A DNA stretch of 64,000 bases from Buttiauxella agrestis (lineage in GTDB: Bacteria > Pseudomonadota > Gammaproteobacteria > Enterobacterales > Enterobacteriaceae), in contig NZ_UIGI01000001.1 in assembly GCF_900446255.1 (NCBI RefSeq), positions 2,692,763-2,756,762 on the forward strand, in the 5' to 3' direction. Positions 34,606 through 43,753 of the stretch are shown piece after piece. The notes under the pieces are model-generated. The model was not told the DNA's origin. It worked only from the letters and a program-made list of their open reading frames with translations, and did no database searches. The translations under genes and the position numbers were made by a program. Position 1 is the first letter of the stretch; each line of letters starts with the position of its first letter.

Positions 34606-34964
34606 CGGATTCACACGCAATTCCCAACACAATGGTGATTTGTGGCCAGCCCGCGTTGATCACCTGGGTTCCTGAAATCAGCCTGTTTCGTGGCAAATTT
34701 CTTGGGCTTTCCGGTTACTGCGATTTTGTCGCCGATAGCGCCAAAGGCCTGATGGAAGAAGGCGAAATTTCTCTTGGGGAGTATCTCGCTGATTGTAAAG
34801 CCAGCGGAATTGAACCGTACGAACGTGAAGAGAAAATCAAAACGTTTACCCTGCGCTACCCGGAATCTTTTGGCGAGCGCCTCGCGATTGCCGCAGCCGA
34901 GCAGCGTATGTCGGTGAATAGTTTTATTGTCGAAATGCTCAGTAAGCAGATGAAATTAAAGTAG
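34602..34964 (+). CDS. hicB: HicB-family antitoxin
   Basis: A 120-residue antitoxin. The N-terminal RNase-H-like domain reads ITWVPEISLFRGKFLGLSGY and FVADSAKGLMEEGEISLGEY; the C-terminus TLRYPESFGERLAIAAAEQR then MSVNSFIVEMLSKQM is a ribbon-helix-helix DNA-binding domain of the CopG type, so the protein both neutralises HicA and represses the pair through the boxes at 34259-34319. It overlaps hicA by 4 bp. Confidence 0.9.
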   Translation: MTDSHAIPNTMVICGQPALITWVPEISLFRGKFLGLSGYCDFVADSAKGLMEEGEISLGEYLADCKASGIEPYEREEKIKTFTLRYPESFGERLAIAAAEQRMSVNSFIVEMLSKQMKLK

Positions 34965-34977
34965 TTAGTGAGGATAT

Positions 34978-35030
34978 TTGTCGGGTGACGCTGCGCTTAC
35001 CCAACCTACAGATAAGCACAGCGTCATCCA
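34978..35030. repeat. REP palindrome
   Basis: TTGTCGGGTGACGCTGCGC then TTACCCAACCTACAG (34978-35012), followed by a partial copy ending GCGTCATCCAC. It lies between hicB and the convergent opgD gene. Confidence 0.75.
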
Positions 35031-35035
35031 CTGTT

Positions 35036-36691
35036 TTACTTCATGATGCGATCGTCAACGTATTTACGTTTATCCGGCGCTGGCGGGAAGTAGTGATACA
35101 ACCAGGTTTCACTGATGGCATCACCCTGGCAGCGCAGGAACATGCGCATATCTACCGGGTCGGTGGAGTCGTCCGTTGGATACCAGTCGAACAAAATGCG
35201 ATACCCGTCGAATGGCTCGACATACAGAATTTCAATTTGACGCGCTTCGCCATTAGACAGGGTAATCACCGGCTCAATACCTTTCGGTGCCGCAGCTTTC
35301 AAATCCCCGCCAATGAAATCAATCGCGAAACGACGCGACCATTTATCCGGGAAATGCTCGCCTGGCGCCCAACCTTCCGGGAAGCTGCCCATGCCGGTAC
35401 GCGTGGCGTAAACACGTGCCAGCGGCGACTGGATTGGCGGCAAACCGCTCCAGTACAAACGGTATTTAAATTCCAGTTCGTCACCAGCTTTGACTGATTT
35501 TTCCGGCTGCCAGAAGCAGACGATATTATCGAGCGTTTCGCCGGTAGTCGGGATTTCCATCAGGCCAACGGTGCCCTTGCCCCACTTGTTCAGCGGCTCC
35601 ACCCACAGGCTTGGGCGCTTGTTATACCAGCCCATAATGTCCTGATAATTAGCAAACTCGTGGTCGAGTTGCAGCAGACCAAAACCTTTCGGGTTATTGT
35701 CGGTATAGGCGTTGTACTGCAACTTCTGCGGGTTATTGAGCGGCCGCGTCACCCACTCGCCGTTACCGCGCCACATCGCCAGGCGATCGGAGTCGTGAAT
35801 TTGCGGGTGAATGGTGTCACACATGCGGCGCTCATTGGTGCCGCAGGCGAACATGCTGGTCATCGGGGCGATACCCAATTGCTTAATATCTTCACGCGCA
35901 TACAGGTGATTATCGACATCCATCACCACGCGTTCAGCCTCACAATTGATAGTAAATTTGTATGCCCCGGTGACACTGGCGCTGTCGAGCAGTGCGTAGA
36001 CCACAAATTTGGTGTCGCCTGCTTTCGCCGTTTCAAACCAGAACGAAGTAAAGTCCGGGAACTCTTCGAGCTGATCGGTATAAGTGTTTACCGCAAGGCC
36101 ACGTGCGGACAGACCATATTGGTATGTGTTATCAACCGCACGGAAGTAGCTCGCGCCGAGGAATGAAACCACATCGCGACGCGCCAGTTCCGGCGCTTTA
36201 AATGCTTTAAACCCGGCAAAGCCAAGATCTATCTGGCCTTCGAGCTGTTTGGTATCCACGCCTGCATCGTTATAGTTGAACAGCTCAGGGCGGAAGTGAA
36301 TTTCACGCGCCTGATGGCTGGCTGCATCTACGGAGAACATGCGCACACGGCGGCGGAACCCCATGCCAACGTGGAAGAACTGCACGTCAAGCTGGCGGTT
36401 TTCGATGTTATTCCACAGCGAGTGTTCAGCATCATACTGAATTGCGTTATAGGCCTGTGGAGTCAAGTTGGCCAGTGTATCTGGCAGCGGACGCGGTTTG
36501 CCGACCCAGGGTTTCTTCGACAGGTCATGAGCCATGGACTGAAGCACAGAAAAATCGAATTCAGTGGTGCGACCATCGGCAATTTCAGACTCGCTCGCAT
36601 AGGCTGCGCGCGAGAAGAGCGTGGCAATTGAAGTAGTGCCGCTGACTGCGGCGAGAGCCATTGAGGCTTTGATAAAACGTCTGCGGTTCAT
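35036..36691 (-). CDS. opgD: Osmoregulated periplasmic glucan biosynthesis protein D
   Basis: A 551-residue periplasmic protein, same length as E. coli OpgD (MdoD), which shapes the backbone of osmoregulated periplasmic glucans. A twin-arginine signal is visible ([18 protein letters not shown] then cleavage near AAYA|SES), so it is exported by Tat, as in E. coli. Shared blocks include [40 protein letters not shown] and [20 protein letters not shown]. The start at 36691 begins at the Tat signal; a longer frame to 36778 adds 29 residues without a signal. Confidence 0.95.
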   Translation of the reverse strand: MNRRRFIKASMALAAVSGTTSIATLFSRAAYASESEIADGRTTEFDFSVLQSMAHDLSKKPWVGKPRPLPDTLANLTPQAYNAIQYDAEHSLWNNIENRQLDVQFFHVGMGFRRRVRMFSVDAASHQAREIHFRPELFNYNDAGVDTKQLEGQIDLGFAGFKAFKAPELARRDVVSFLGASYFRAVDNTYQYGLSARGLAVNTYTDQLEEFPDFTSFWFETAKAGDTKFVVYALLDSASVTGAYKFTINCEAERVVMDVDNHLYAREDIKQLGIAPMTSMFACGTNERRMCDTIHPQIHDSDRLAMWRGNGEWVTRPLNNPQKLQYNAYTDNNPKGFGLLQLDHEFANYQDIMGWYNKRPSLWVEPLNKWGKGTVGLMEIPTTGETLDNIVCFWQPEKSVKAGDELEFKYRLYWSGLPPIQSPLARVYATRTGMGSFPEGWAPGEHFPDKWSRRFAIDFIGGDLKAAAPKGIEPVITLSNGEARQIEILYVEPFDGYRILFDWYPTDDSTDPVDMRMFLRCQGDAISETWLYHYFPPAPDKRKYVDDRIMK

Positions 36692-36834
36692 GCCTGAAAA
36701 ATTGTCCTTCTTTGTCGATGTGTTACGTCCCACCCGGGGCAGAACAGCGGCAAAATCTAGACCGCACACTCTAGACAAAAATCACTGAAAAACCAATCAG
36801 AGACACAGACCTTTACGCAATATTTGTAGGGGGG

Positions 36835-36907
36835 AGTTTGTTGGGTGGATAAGCGTATGCGTCATCCACCGAATTGTCGGGTGGCGCTACGCTTACCCGA
36901 CCTACGA
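36835..36907. repeat. REP pair (BIME)
   Basis: GTTGGGTGGATAAGCGTATG then CGTCATCCACC, and in the opposite orientation TTGTCGGGTGGCGCTACGCT then TACCCGACCTACG. They lie between opgD and the downstream end of the binding-protein gene. Confidence 0.8.
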
Positions 36908-36923
36908 ACGGCTTGGTATCTGC

Positions 36924-37700
36924 CTATTTGACGGCGACATCGATACCAGGGAAATACTTTTTGGCAAGCGCGGTAATCGTGCCGTCAGCACGCACTTTGT
37001 CGATAGCCGCATCAAGCTGTTTCTTGGTAGCCTCATCGCCTTTACGCAGACCGTAGCCGATACCGCTGCCCAGAATTGTATCGTCGCTCACCGGCTTGCC
37101 GATAAAGCCAAAACCCTTGCCCTGCGGCTTGCTGAGGAAACCCGCCTGGCCTGCTGCGGACATCACCAGCGAGGCATCAATACGGCCGTTGAGCAAATCC
37201 CCCCACGCCATATTTTGGTCTTTGTAAGAAACGACCGTCACACCGTGTTTTTCCCAATGCTCTTTCGCATAAGTTTCCTGAATGGAACCTTGCAGAACGC
37301 CGATGGTTTTGCCTTTCAGCCCGGCTGGCGTGGCTTCCATACCGCTGTCCGCTTTCCCGACCAGTTGTGATGGAATACGGTAAATTGGCTGGGTAAAATC
37401 GATGCTCTTACGGCGCTGCTCGGTGATGTTCATCGCAGAGTTGATGGCATCAAACTTCTTCGCCATTAAACCTGGGATCAACGCATCAAACGACGTTTCG
37501 ACCCATGCGCATTTCAGGCTCGCCGCTTTACAAATCGCGTTGCCCAAATCGATATCAAACCCTTCAAGCTCGCCCGCCGAATTACGGCTTTCAAATGGCG
37601 GATACTCGGCTTCCACGCCGTAGCGCAACTCGCTTGCCGCAGATACCGCGAAAGAAGCGCACATCCCAACCAACAAACTTAACGCGTAAACTTTTTTCAT
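36924..37700 (-). CDS. Periplasmic amino-acid-binding protein (ArgT/HisJ-like)
   Basis: A 258-residue solute-binding protein with a signal peptide (MKKVYALSLLVGMCASFAVS, cleaved near SAA|SEL). The SBP family-3 signature is GFDIDLGNAICKAASLKCAW near residue 48, then DALIPGLMAKKFDAINSAMN and the ligand region RRKSIDFTQPIY. Basic amino acids (Lys/Arg/Orn/His) are likely but not proven. No ABC permease or ATPase is adjacent, so it must share one encoded elsewhere. It follows the aminotransferase gene after 12 bp and is probably in the same transcript. Confidence 0.87.
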   Translation of the reverse strand: MKKVYALSLLVGMCASFAVSAASELRYGVEAEYPPFESRNSAGELEGFDIDLGNAICKAASLKCAWVETSFDALIPGLMAKKFDAINSAMNITEQRRKSIDFTQPIYRIPSQLVGKADSGMEATPAGLKGKTIGVLQGSIQETYAKEHWEKHGVTVVSYKDQNMAWGDLLNGRIDASLVMSAAGQAGFLSKPQGKGFGFIGKPVSDDTILGSGIGYGLRKGDEATKKQLDAAIDKVRADGTITALAKKYFPGIDVAVK

Positions 37701-37712
37701 TATGACCTCGTA

Positions 37713-38882
37713 TCAGCGTGGCTTAACCTGGCAAAGTGCCTGAGCACCCGCACGTAACGTAGCTTCATCTTTCGCAAATGACAAACGAATCAATTTGTTG
37801 TCTGTCCCATCGGTATAAAACGCGGAGAGCGGAATGGTCGCCACGCCATATTGGGTAATTAAACGCTTCACCATTTCACTGTCAGATTCATCACTGAAAT
37901 GATCGAACTTCGCCAGCAGGAAGAATGAACCGGCGCTTGGCAACAGTTTAAACGGCGAGTCCACCAGCAATGATTGCATTAAATCGCGTTTGCGCTGGTA
38001 AAAAGCCGCCAGCGATAAATACGTTTCCGGGTTCGCCATATATTCAGCAAACGCATATTGCATCGGCGTATCCGCTGAGAACATCAGGAACTGATGCACT
38101 TTGCAGATTTCATTCATCAGTTCAGCCGGAGCCAGGCAGTAACCTACGCGCCAGCCGGTCACGTGGAATGTTTTGCCGAATGACGAAACAATCACGCTGC
38201 GCTCGGCCAACGCCGGATGCGTCGCCATGCCGTGATGGCGCTCGCCATCAAACACGATGTGTTCGTACACTTCATCGGAAAGAATAATGATGTCAGTGTT
38301 GCGCGTCAGTTCCGCCAGCCTATCCAGATCGTGGGCGCTGAACACCTGCCCGCTTGGGTTGTGCGGCGTATTGATGATAATCATGCGGGTGCGCGGGGTA
38401 ATGGCGGCACGCACTTCATCCCAGTCGACGGTGAAATCTGGCAGCGCCAGTTTCAATGCCACGGGGGTCGCACCTTGCAGGCGAACAATGGGCGCATAGC
38501 TATCAAACGATGGCTCGAAATAAATCACTTCATCGCCCGGATGCACTAACCCGCTAATTGCCGAATAAAGCCCTTCGCTGGCGCTGGCGGTAATTAAAAT
38601 TTCATCGTCAACGTCATAATGAGAGCCGTAAAGCGTGGCGACCTTTTCTGCGATCAGCGTTTTTAACGGCCTGAAACCGGTCATCGATGCGTATTGGTTA
38701 TGATTATCCTGCATCGCTTTGGTTACACCGGCGATCAGCTTGGGATCCGGTGCAAAGTTTGGCGCGCCCTGAGAAAGGTTGATGGCGTTATGTTGCGCCG
38801 AGAGTTGGCCGATAACGGTAAAAATGGTGGTTCCAACATCCGGTAATTTTGAACGAAATTGCACCGGGGTTTGCATAGTCAT
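37713..38882 (-). CDS. Methionine aminotransferase-like PLP enzyme (YbdL-like)
   Basis: A 389-residue fold-type-I aminotransferase. The PLP Lys is K237 in VSSFGKTFHVTGWRVGYCLA; NTPHNPSGQV (residues 171-180) and LSDEVYEHIVF are also diagnostic. It resembles E. coli YbdL, which transaminates methionine, His and Phe, in the N-terminal SKLPDVGTTIFTVIGQLSAQ and C-terminal GVATIPLSAFYTDGTDNKLI regions. AGGAG is 5 bp upstream of ATG 38882; a second ATG is at 38876. It heads a two-gene unit with the binding protein and is divergent from a LysR gene. Confidence 0.87.
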   Translation of the reverse strand: MTMQTPVQFRSKLPDVGTTIFTVIGQLSAQHNAINLSQGAPNFAPDPKLIAGVTKAMQDNHNQYASMTGFRPLKTLIAEKVATLYGSHYDVDDEILITASASEGLYSAISGLVHPGDEVIYFEPSFDSYAPIVRLQGATPVALKLALPDFTVDWDEVRAAITPRTRMIIINTPHNPSGQVFSAHDLDRLAELTRNTDIIILSDEVYEHIVFDGERHHGMATHPALAERSVIVSSFGKTFHVTGWRVGYCLAPAELMNEICKVHQFLMFSADTPMQYAFAEYMANPETYLSLAAFYQRKRDLMQSLLVDSPFKLLPSAGSFFLLAKFDHFSDESDSEMVKRLITQYGVATIPLSAFYTDGTDNKLIRLSFAKDEATLRAGAQALCQVKPR

Positions 38883-38962
38883 GGCCGCTCCTGTGAATGC
38901 GCGATTTGCATAACTATTCAAACTGTAACAGGTTGCGACCACAACCGAATTGTTGTCATAAT

Positions 38963-38985
38963 AGCCATGCAAAAAAATCATGGCT
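38963..38985. promoter_or_regulatory. Palindrome upstream of LysR gene
   Basis: AGCCATG-N9-CATGGCT lies 20 bp before the LysR start and 81 bp before the aminotransferase start. A preceding stretch alternates GGTTG, CAACC and GTTGT half-sites (38932-38955). Either could bind the LysR protein. Confidence 0.4.
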
Positions 38986-39004
38986 CAGCGGAGAGTAACC
39001 AGAC

Positions 39005-39862
39005 ATGCGGCGCAATTTTCCCCTCAATACGGTTGATGCTTTCCTGGTGACGGCCAAACATCTCAATCTCACTCGCGCGGCCAAAGAACTGTGCCTGACG
39101 CAAGGTGCCGTGAGCCGTAAAATTTCCTCACTTGAAGAGTGGTTGGGCTTTTCCCTGTTTGACCGCCATGCCAGGGGGTTGCATCTTACGCCGCAAGGCA
39201 GCGCCCTGCTCCCTGAGTTACAGCAAGCGTTCGAGCATCTGCTGAATGTGGCGAGCGATGCCGCTCACAAGCCAAGCGTTATCCGCCTGAAAGCACCGAC
39301 CTGCGCCATGCGCTGGCTGGTGCCTAAACTGGTGCAACTGGAAAACGTGTCGCCGGATATCCAGGTGGCATTGACCACGACGGTGGAACATGGCGTGAAC
39401 TTTAATAACGAACCCTTTGATGCTGCCATTATTTTTGGTAAGCCTTCCGCCAGCGGCACGTTGCTGTTTGAGGAGCGCCTTACGCCGGTGATAAGCCAGC
39501 ATTTAATGCCTGAAAACACGTTAACGCCTGAGGATCTGAGCCGTTATACCTTCCTGCACCCGACGCGCGATCGCACGGACTGGTCGTTATGGTTTGCGCA
39601 GAACGTGGCTCATCCCCCTGTTATGAATAAAAATCAACACTTCGACACCATGGACTTAGCCATCAGCGCCGCAATTCAGGGTTTTGGCATTGCGATCGCC
39701 GATGCCACGCTGGTGGCGGAGGATTTGCATCGTGGAAGACTGGTGCAGCCGTTCGCGGGCAGCGTGAAGACGGGGGCATGTTATTGCCTGGCGCTGCGGC
39801 CGGGGGAGGAAAGCCACACGGGGCTTGAGGCGTTTAAACGGGCGCTGTTGGCGGTAAGCTAG
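39005..39862 (+). CDS. LysR-family transcriptional regulator (GcvA/PtrR-like)
   Basis: A 285-residue regulator. The HTH region is FLVTAKHLNLTRAAKELCLT then QGAVSRKISSLEEWLGFSLF, with RLKAPTCAMRWLVPKLVQLE at the start of the effector domain, as in GcvA/PtrR-type LysR proteins that often control amino-acid genes. It is divergent from the aminotransferase/binding-protein pair, its likely target; the effector is unknown. Confidence 0.86.
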   Translation: MRRNFPLNTVDAFLVTAKHLNLTRAAKELCLTQGAVSRKISSLEEWLGFSLFDRHARGLHLTPQGSALLPELQQAFEHLLNVASDAAHKPSVIRLKAPTCAMRWLVPKLVQLENVSPDIQVALTTTVEHGVNFNNEPFDAAIIFGKPSASGTLLFEERLTPVISQHLMPENTLTPEDLSRYTFLHPTRDRTDWSLWFAQNVAHPPVMNKNQHFDTMDLAISAAIQGFGIAIADATLVAEDLHRGRLVQPFAGSVKTGACYCLALRPGEESHTGLEAFKRALLAVS

Positions 39863-39897
39863 CTGGCGGTTAAGCGATCTATCTATGTCGACGTGGT

Positions 39898-40010
39898 GAT
39901 TTTCCGTTCACCAGAACGTTATTCGATCCCATAAATATCGATGAACGGTGAACGTTTAGTGAACGGAAAAAATGCGGACATAAATATTCCCCCCGGGTGA
40001 ACGGAAAATC
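39898..40010. repeat. Palindromic intergenic element, copy 1
   Basis: A 113-bp element bounded by a perfect 15-bp inverted repeat, GATTTTCCGTTCACC (39898-39912) and its reverse complement (39996-40010). Inside, AACGGTGAACGT (39944-39955) and AGTGAACGG (39958-39966) lie with the first arm in an arrangement repeated at 51079-51140 in the opposite orientation. It fills most of the 279-bp gap between the LysR gene and the uhpA-like gene. It does not match REP or ERIC consensus. Confidence 0.65.
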
Positions 40011-40141
40011 TCGATCCTCCAAAAGCCATAAGCTTACTTCCCCCCATTTCTGTTATCCCCGTAACATATTCCCTACATCTCCATTGCAAGGAATAGATTC
40101 ACACGCATGATGTCGCCAGACTCCCCTTATTGAGCAGAACG

Positions 40142-40771
40142 ATGATTGCCGTTGCTTTAGTTGATGACCATGTGGTGGTGCGCTCTGGATTTGCGCAGTT
40201 ACTCAGCCTTGAAAACGATATCAAAATCGTGGGCCAATACAGCTGCGCCGCCGAAGCATTTCCTGCGTTGATAAAAAACCAGCCCGATGTCGCGGTGCTT
40301 GATGTTGCGATGCCGGACGAAAATGGGCTGAGTTTGCTCAAACGCCTACGCCAACAGCGCCCAGGATTTCGCGCCATCATTCTGAGCATTTATGACACCA
40401 CCGCCTTTGTGCAAAGCGCGCTCGACGCCGGGGCCAGCGGTTATCTTACCAAACGCTGCGGCCCGGAAGAGTTAGTGCAGGCGGTGCGTACCGTCGGGAT
40501 GGGCGGGCATTATTTGTGCGCTGATGCCCTGCGAGCCTTGCGCCATGCGGGCCAGCCCGCCAAAGTGCTGGAAGTTCTCACGCCACGCGAGCATGAAGTC
40601 TTCGATCTGCTGGTCAAAGGCGAAAGCGTGAAACACATCGCGGAGCAACTCAACCTGAGCCACAAAACAGTGCATGTTCATCGCGCTAATATCCTCGGCA
40701 AACTGCAATGCGAAAGCACTATCGACCTGGTGCATTTTGCCCTCGAACACCAACTGTTAGCCGGGCACTAA
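40142..40771 (+). CDS. UhpA-like response regulator
   Basis: A 209-residue NarL/LuxR-type response regulator. The receiver has phospho-acceptor D54 in AVLDVAMPDE and conserved Lys in GYLTKRCGPEEL; the C-terminal LuxR HTH is VKHIAEQLNLSHKTVHVHRA then NILGKLQCES. The N-terminus MIAVALVDDHVVVRSGFAQL matches E. coli UhpA closely. An upstream in-frame TTG (40130) is an alternative start. It directly precedes the UhpB-like kinase (stop and start adjacent) and probably activates the afu-type importer genes downstream. Confidence 0.88.
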   Translation: MIAVALVDDHVVVRSGFAQLLSLENDIKIVGQYSCAAEAFPALIKNQPDVAVLDVAMPDENGLSLLKRLRQQRPGFRAIILSIYDTTAFVQSALDAGASGYLTKRCGPEELVQAVRTVGMGGHYLCADALRALRHAGQPAKVLEVLTPREHEVFDLLVKGESVKHIAEQLNLSHKTVHVHRANILGKLQCESTIDLVHFALEHQLLAGH

Positions 40772-42313
40772 ATGTCTCGTTCGTGGCGTCATCTGCTGTT
40801 ATCACTGTTTATTATTTTCGCCTGGGGTTTGACCTGGCTTGCGCTGTGGACGATCAGTTTTTATCTCACCGATAACGGTCAGCAAGCCACGCTGTTGCTA
40901 CCGCAAGGCGTGCATCTGGCGCTGCTGATTCTGCTGCATCGCCGCTATTGGCCAGCGCTGTTTATTCCGGTGCTGGGCCTGCTCGGCGGGCTTTGGCAAC
41001 AGCAGTTGATGACCGAGCCGGTGATGTTACTCTCGCCCTTCCTCAGCGCCGTTCCCGCTCTGGTTGTTCAACATTACTGGCACCGTTACACGCTTTACTG
41101 GCAGCGCCTTTCGCTGTTGATGGCGGCGATTACCAGCGACGCGCTACTGCACACATTAGTGCTGACACCTTTTCTCTCGAGCACTCCATCTCAAACGCTC
41201 CTGGCGGCGTTTACCGGCGGCGTGGTACTGACGCCCTTCGTCTATTTGATTTATGAATATCTGCGCCAGCAACACCTGGAAAGTCTGCTGGCTCAGGAAA
41301 CACCAAATCCGCCGCTGCGCACCTCGCTGCTCATCTGGTGCAGCCTGTTTTTTATTATTGGCGTCGGCGCGCAAATGGTGGTGTCACCGGAAATCGAGCG
41401 GCTGTTGTTGATTGTGGTGTTTTTGCCAAACGTGGTGATGGCCTACAAATTTGGCTGGCAAGGCGGCGTGCTGGCAGCCCTGCTCGGCAGCATGATGATT
41501 ACCATCGCCCGGCAAATTGGCAGCGGCTTTAACGGCCTGATGGAAATGGAACTGTTTCTTTCAACGCAGGCGCTTTTGGGGATTGGGCTGGGGATTGCGA
41601 TAAGCCGCCAGCAGCATCTGGCCAATAATCTGCACCGTTATCGCCAACGCCTTGAAGTTGAGTTGCAGGCGCGGCGCGAGCTGATGGAACAACTGGTGCA
41701 CACCGAAGAGGACACGCGCAAAGACCTGGCGCGTGAACTACATGACGAAATTGGTCAGAATATTACCGCCATACAAATTCAGTCGATGCTGGTGAAACGT
41801 ACCGCCAGCGGTGACGCCACGGTGCTCGCCGCCGAGCAAATCAACCAGCTTGCCCAACGTATTCATCACTCAACTCGCCACCTGTTGCGCCAGCTTCGCC
41901 CGCCAGTTTTAGACGAAATTTCTCTCGATAAAGCGCTGCATCACTTGATGCAGGAGTTCGCCTTTGCCGAGCGCGGAATTACCTGTCGTTTTCACTACGA
42001 TTTACCCGGCCAGCCGACCAGCGACCCGGTGGTGTTTACCCTCTACCGTCTGGTGCAGGAACTGTTGAACAACATCTTCAAGCACGCTGATGCCAGCCTG
42101 ATTGAAATCTCGTTAACTCAACAACCCCAGGGCGTGCGTCTGGAAGTCAAAGACGATGGAATTGGTTTTAGCGGCACCACCCATAACGGCCACGGTTTGC
42201 AGGGAATTGCCGAGCGGATCCGCGCCTTAGGGGGAGATTTACAGCTCGAAAGCCAGTCTGGCACGCGCGTAATTGTTAACCTGCCCACACTTTTTGAACA
42301 AAAACAGGAATAA
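40772..42313 (+). CDS. UhpB-like sensor histidine kinase
   Basis: A 513-residue membrane kinase. About eight hydrophobic segments in residues 8-280 (MASE1-like) precede a HisKA_3 dimerisation region with the phospho-accepting His324 in ARELHDEIGQNITAIQIQ and an HATPase domain ending VKDDGIGFSGTTHNGHGLQG. The layout matches E. coli UhpB, whose partner UhpC binds glucose-6-phosphate outside the cell. It starts immediately after the response regulator stop. A hairpin overlaps its stop codon. Confidence 0.9.
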   Translation: MSRSWRHLLLSLFIIFAWGLTWLALWTISFYLTDNGQQATLLLPQGVHLALLILLHRRYWPALFIPVLGLLGGLWQQQLMTEPVMLLSPFLSAVPALVVQHYWHRYTLYWQRLSLLMAAITSDALLHTLVLTPFLSSTPSQTLLAAFTGGVVLTPFVYLIYEYLRQQHLESLLAQETPNPPLRTSLLIWCSLFFIIGVGAQMVVSPEIERLLLIVVFLPNVVMAYKFGWQGGVLAALLGSMMITIARQIGSGFNGLMEMELFLSTQALLGIGLGIAISRQQHLANNLHRYRQRLEVELQARRELMEQLVHTEEDTRKDLARELHDEIGQNITAIQIQSMLVKRTASGDATVLAAEQINQLAQRIHHSTRHLLRQLRPPVLDEISLDKALHHLMQEFAFAERGITCRFHYDLPGQPTSDPVVFTLYRLVQELLNNIFKHADASLIEISLTQQPQGVRLEVKDDGIGFSGTTHNGHGLQGIAERIRALGGDLQLESQSGTRVIVNLPTLFEQKQE

Positions 42314-42332
42314 CCAGGAATAATTCCTGGTT
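42312..42332 (+). other. Perfect hairpin at uhpB-like stop
   Basis: AACCAGGAA-TAA-TTCCTGGTT is a perfect 9-bp stem overlapping the uhpB-like stop and preceding the uhpC-like gene by 69 bp. No T-run follows, so it may shield or separate mRNA segments rather than terminate. Confidence 0.45.
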
Positions 42333-42400
42333 GGCTAAAACCTTGTCTCATCCCCTTTCTATCAGCGTTTTCTATAGTCATTTCAACCCGGAGGGCGAGC

Positions 42401-43744
42401 ATGATTTCCGAGCAAACTATCGGTCGTGATTACCGTTACTGGCGCCCACGTTTGCTGCTGTCGATGGTCGTGGGATACGCCGCATTTTACCTGACGCGCA
42501 AAAGCGTCAGCTTCGTACTCCCGGCAATGCAGGTCGATCTGGCGTTAAGCAAAGGCGATATCGGCTTATTAGGCACGCTGTTTTATCTCTCCTACGGCCT
42601 GTCAAAATTTGCCGCAGGATTGTGGCACGACCGCCGGGGCGCTCGCTGGTTTATGGGCGCGGGATTACTGGCAACCGGGATACTTAACATTCTTTTTGCC
42701 TTCGGCACTAACCTGACGATGTTGCTGATTATCTGGACGCTAAACGGCTTCTTCCAGGGTTGGGGATGGCCGCCGTGCGCGAGGTTGTTGACGCACTGGT
42801 ATTCGCGTAATGAACGCGGTTTCTGGTGGGGATGCTGGAATACCTCCATTAACCTCGGTGGCGCTGCCGTTCCGCTGATTTCCGCGCTGATGGCGCTGTG
42901 GTTCGGCTGGCAGGCCTCGTTGTTCGCTTCGGGTGCCATCGGCATCGTGATTGGGATTTGGCTGTGTCGCAGCTTAACCGGCACGCCGCAAGAGCTGGGT
43001 TTACCCCCGGTCGGCGTCTGGCGACATGACCCGCTGGAAATGCGCCAGCAACAGCTCAGTCCGCCGATGCCGCAGTGGCAAATGTTTCGCAGCACGGTGT
43101 TGCAAAACCCGATGATCTGGCTGCTCGGCGTAAGTTACGTGTTGGTTTATCTGATTCGTATCGCGCTCAACGACTGGGGCAATATCTGGCTTTATGAAAG
43201 CCACGGCGTGAATTTACTCAGCGCCAACGCCACGGTGATGCTGTTCGAAATGGGTGGATTACTTGGGGCGCTGTTTGCTGGATGGGGTTCAGATTTGCTG
43301 TTTCGCGGCCAGCGCGGGCCGATGATTTTACTGTTCGCGCTGGGGCTGTTTGTCTCGGTTGCCGCACTGTGGTTATCGCCGGTTCACCACTACGCGCTGC
43401 TGGCCGTGTGCTTTTTTTCCATCGGCTTTTTTGTCTTTGGCCCGCAGATGTTGATTGGCCTTGCCGCCGTGGAATGCAGCCATAAACAGGCGGCGGGTAG
43501 CGTCACAGGATTCTTAGGTTTATTTGCCTATCTGGGTGCGGCACTGGCGGGATGGCCACTGTCGCAAGTGATTGAGCGTTACGGCTGGTCTGGGATGTTC
43601 GCGTTATTAACCGTGGCCGCCGCACTGATTGGATTTTTGCTGATGCCCCTGTTAATGGCGGGCATCAGCGCGCAGGACAGGAGTGTTGGCGCCATGGACC
43701 CGGCAGTGACTTTACCTCAGGACCCTTTATCTCAGGACAAATAG
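42401..43744 (+). CDS. UhpC-like MFS sensor/transport protein
   Basis: A 447-residue, 12-helix protein of the organophosphate:Pi antiporter family. It aligns with E. coli UhpC: YWRPRLLLSMVVGYAAFYLT, DIGLLGTLFYLSYGLSKFAA, ARLLTHWYSRNERGFWWGCW, ALNDWGNIWLYESHGVNLLS and IGFFVFGPQMLIGLAAVECS. UhpC is the membrane receptor that passes the external sugar-phosphate signal to UhpB. GGAGGG lies upstream of the ATG. The short C-terminal tail is non-homologous. It precedes the afuA-type gene by 9 bp, linking sensing and transport in one transcript. Confidence 0.9.
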   Translation: MISEQTIGRDYRYWRPRLLLSMVVGYAAFYLTRKSVSFVLPAMQVDLALSKGDIGLLGTLFYLSYGLSKFAAGLWHDRRGARWFMGAGLLATGILNILFAFGTNLTMLLIIWTLNGFFQGWGWPPCARLLTHWYSRNERGFWWGCWNTSINLGGAAVPLISALMALWFGWQASLFASGAIGIVIGIWLCRSLTGTPQELGLPPVGVWRHDPLEMRQQQLSPPMPQWQMFRSTVLQNPMIWLLGVSYVLVYLIRIALNDWGNIWLYESHGVNLLSANATVMLFEMGGLLGALFAGWGSDLLFRGQRGPMILLFALGLFVSVAALWLSPVHHYALLAVCFFSIGFFVFGPQMLIGLAAVECSHKQAAGSVTGFLGLFAYLGAALAGWPLSQVIERYGWSGMFALLTVAAALIGFLLMPLLMAGISAQDRSVGAMDPAVTLPQDPLSQDK

Positions 43745-43753
43745 GATAATAAT

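Noticed and set aside
39898-40010. Palindromic repeats as UhpA-type binding sites for the uhp-like operon
   Set aside because: A related arrangement occurs at 51079-51140 between pcaG and pcaQ, which argues for a dispersed element; kept as a finding rather than as an assigned regulatory site.
40106-40133. Eight-codon leader peptide (MMSPDSPY) before the uhpA-like gene
   Set aside because: Very short, poor ribosome-site spacing, no attenuator structure visible.
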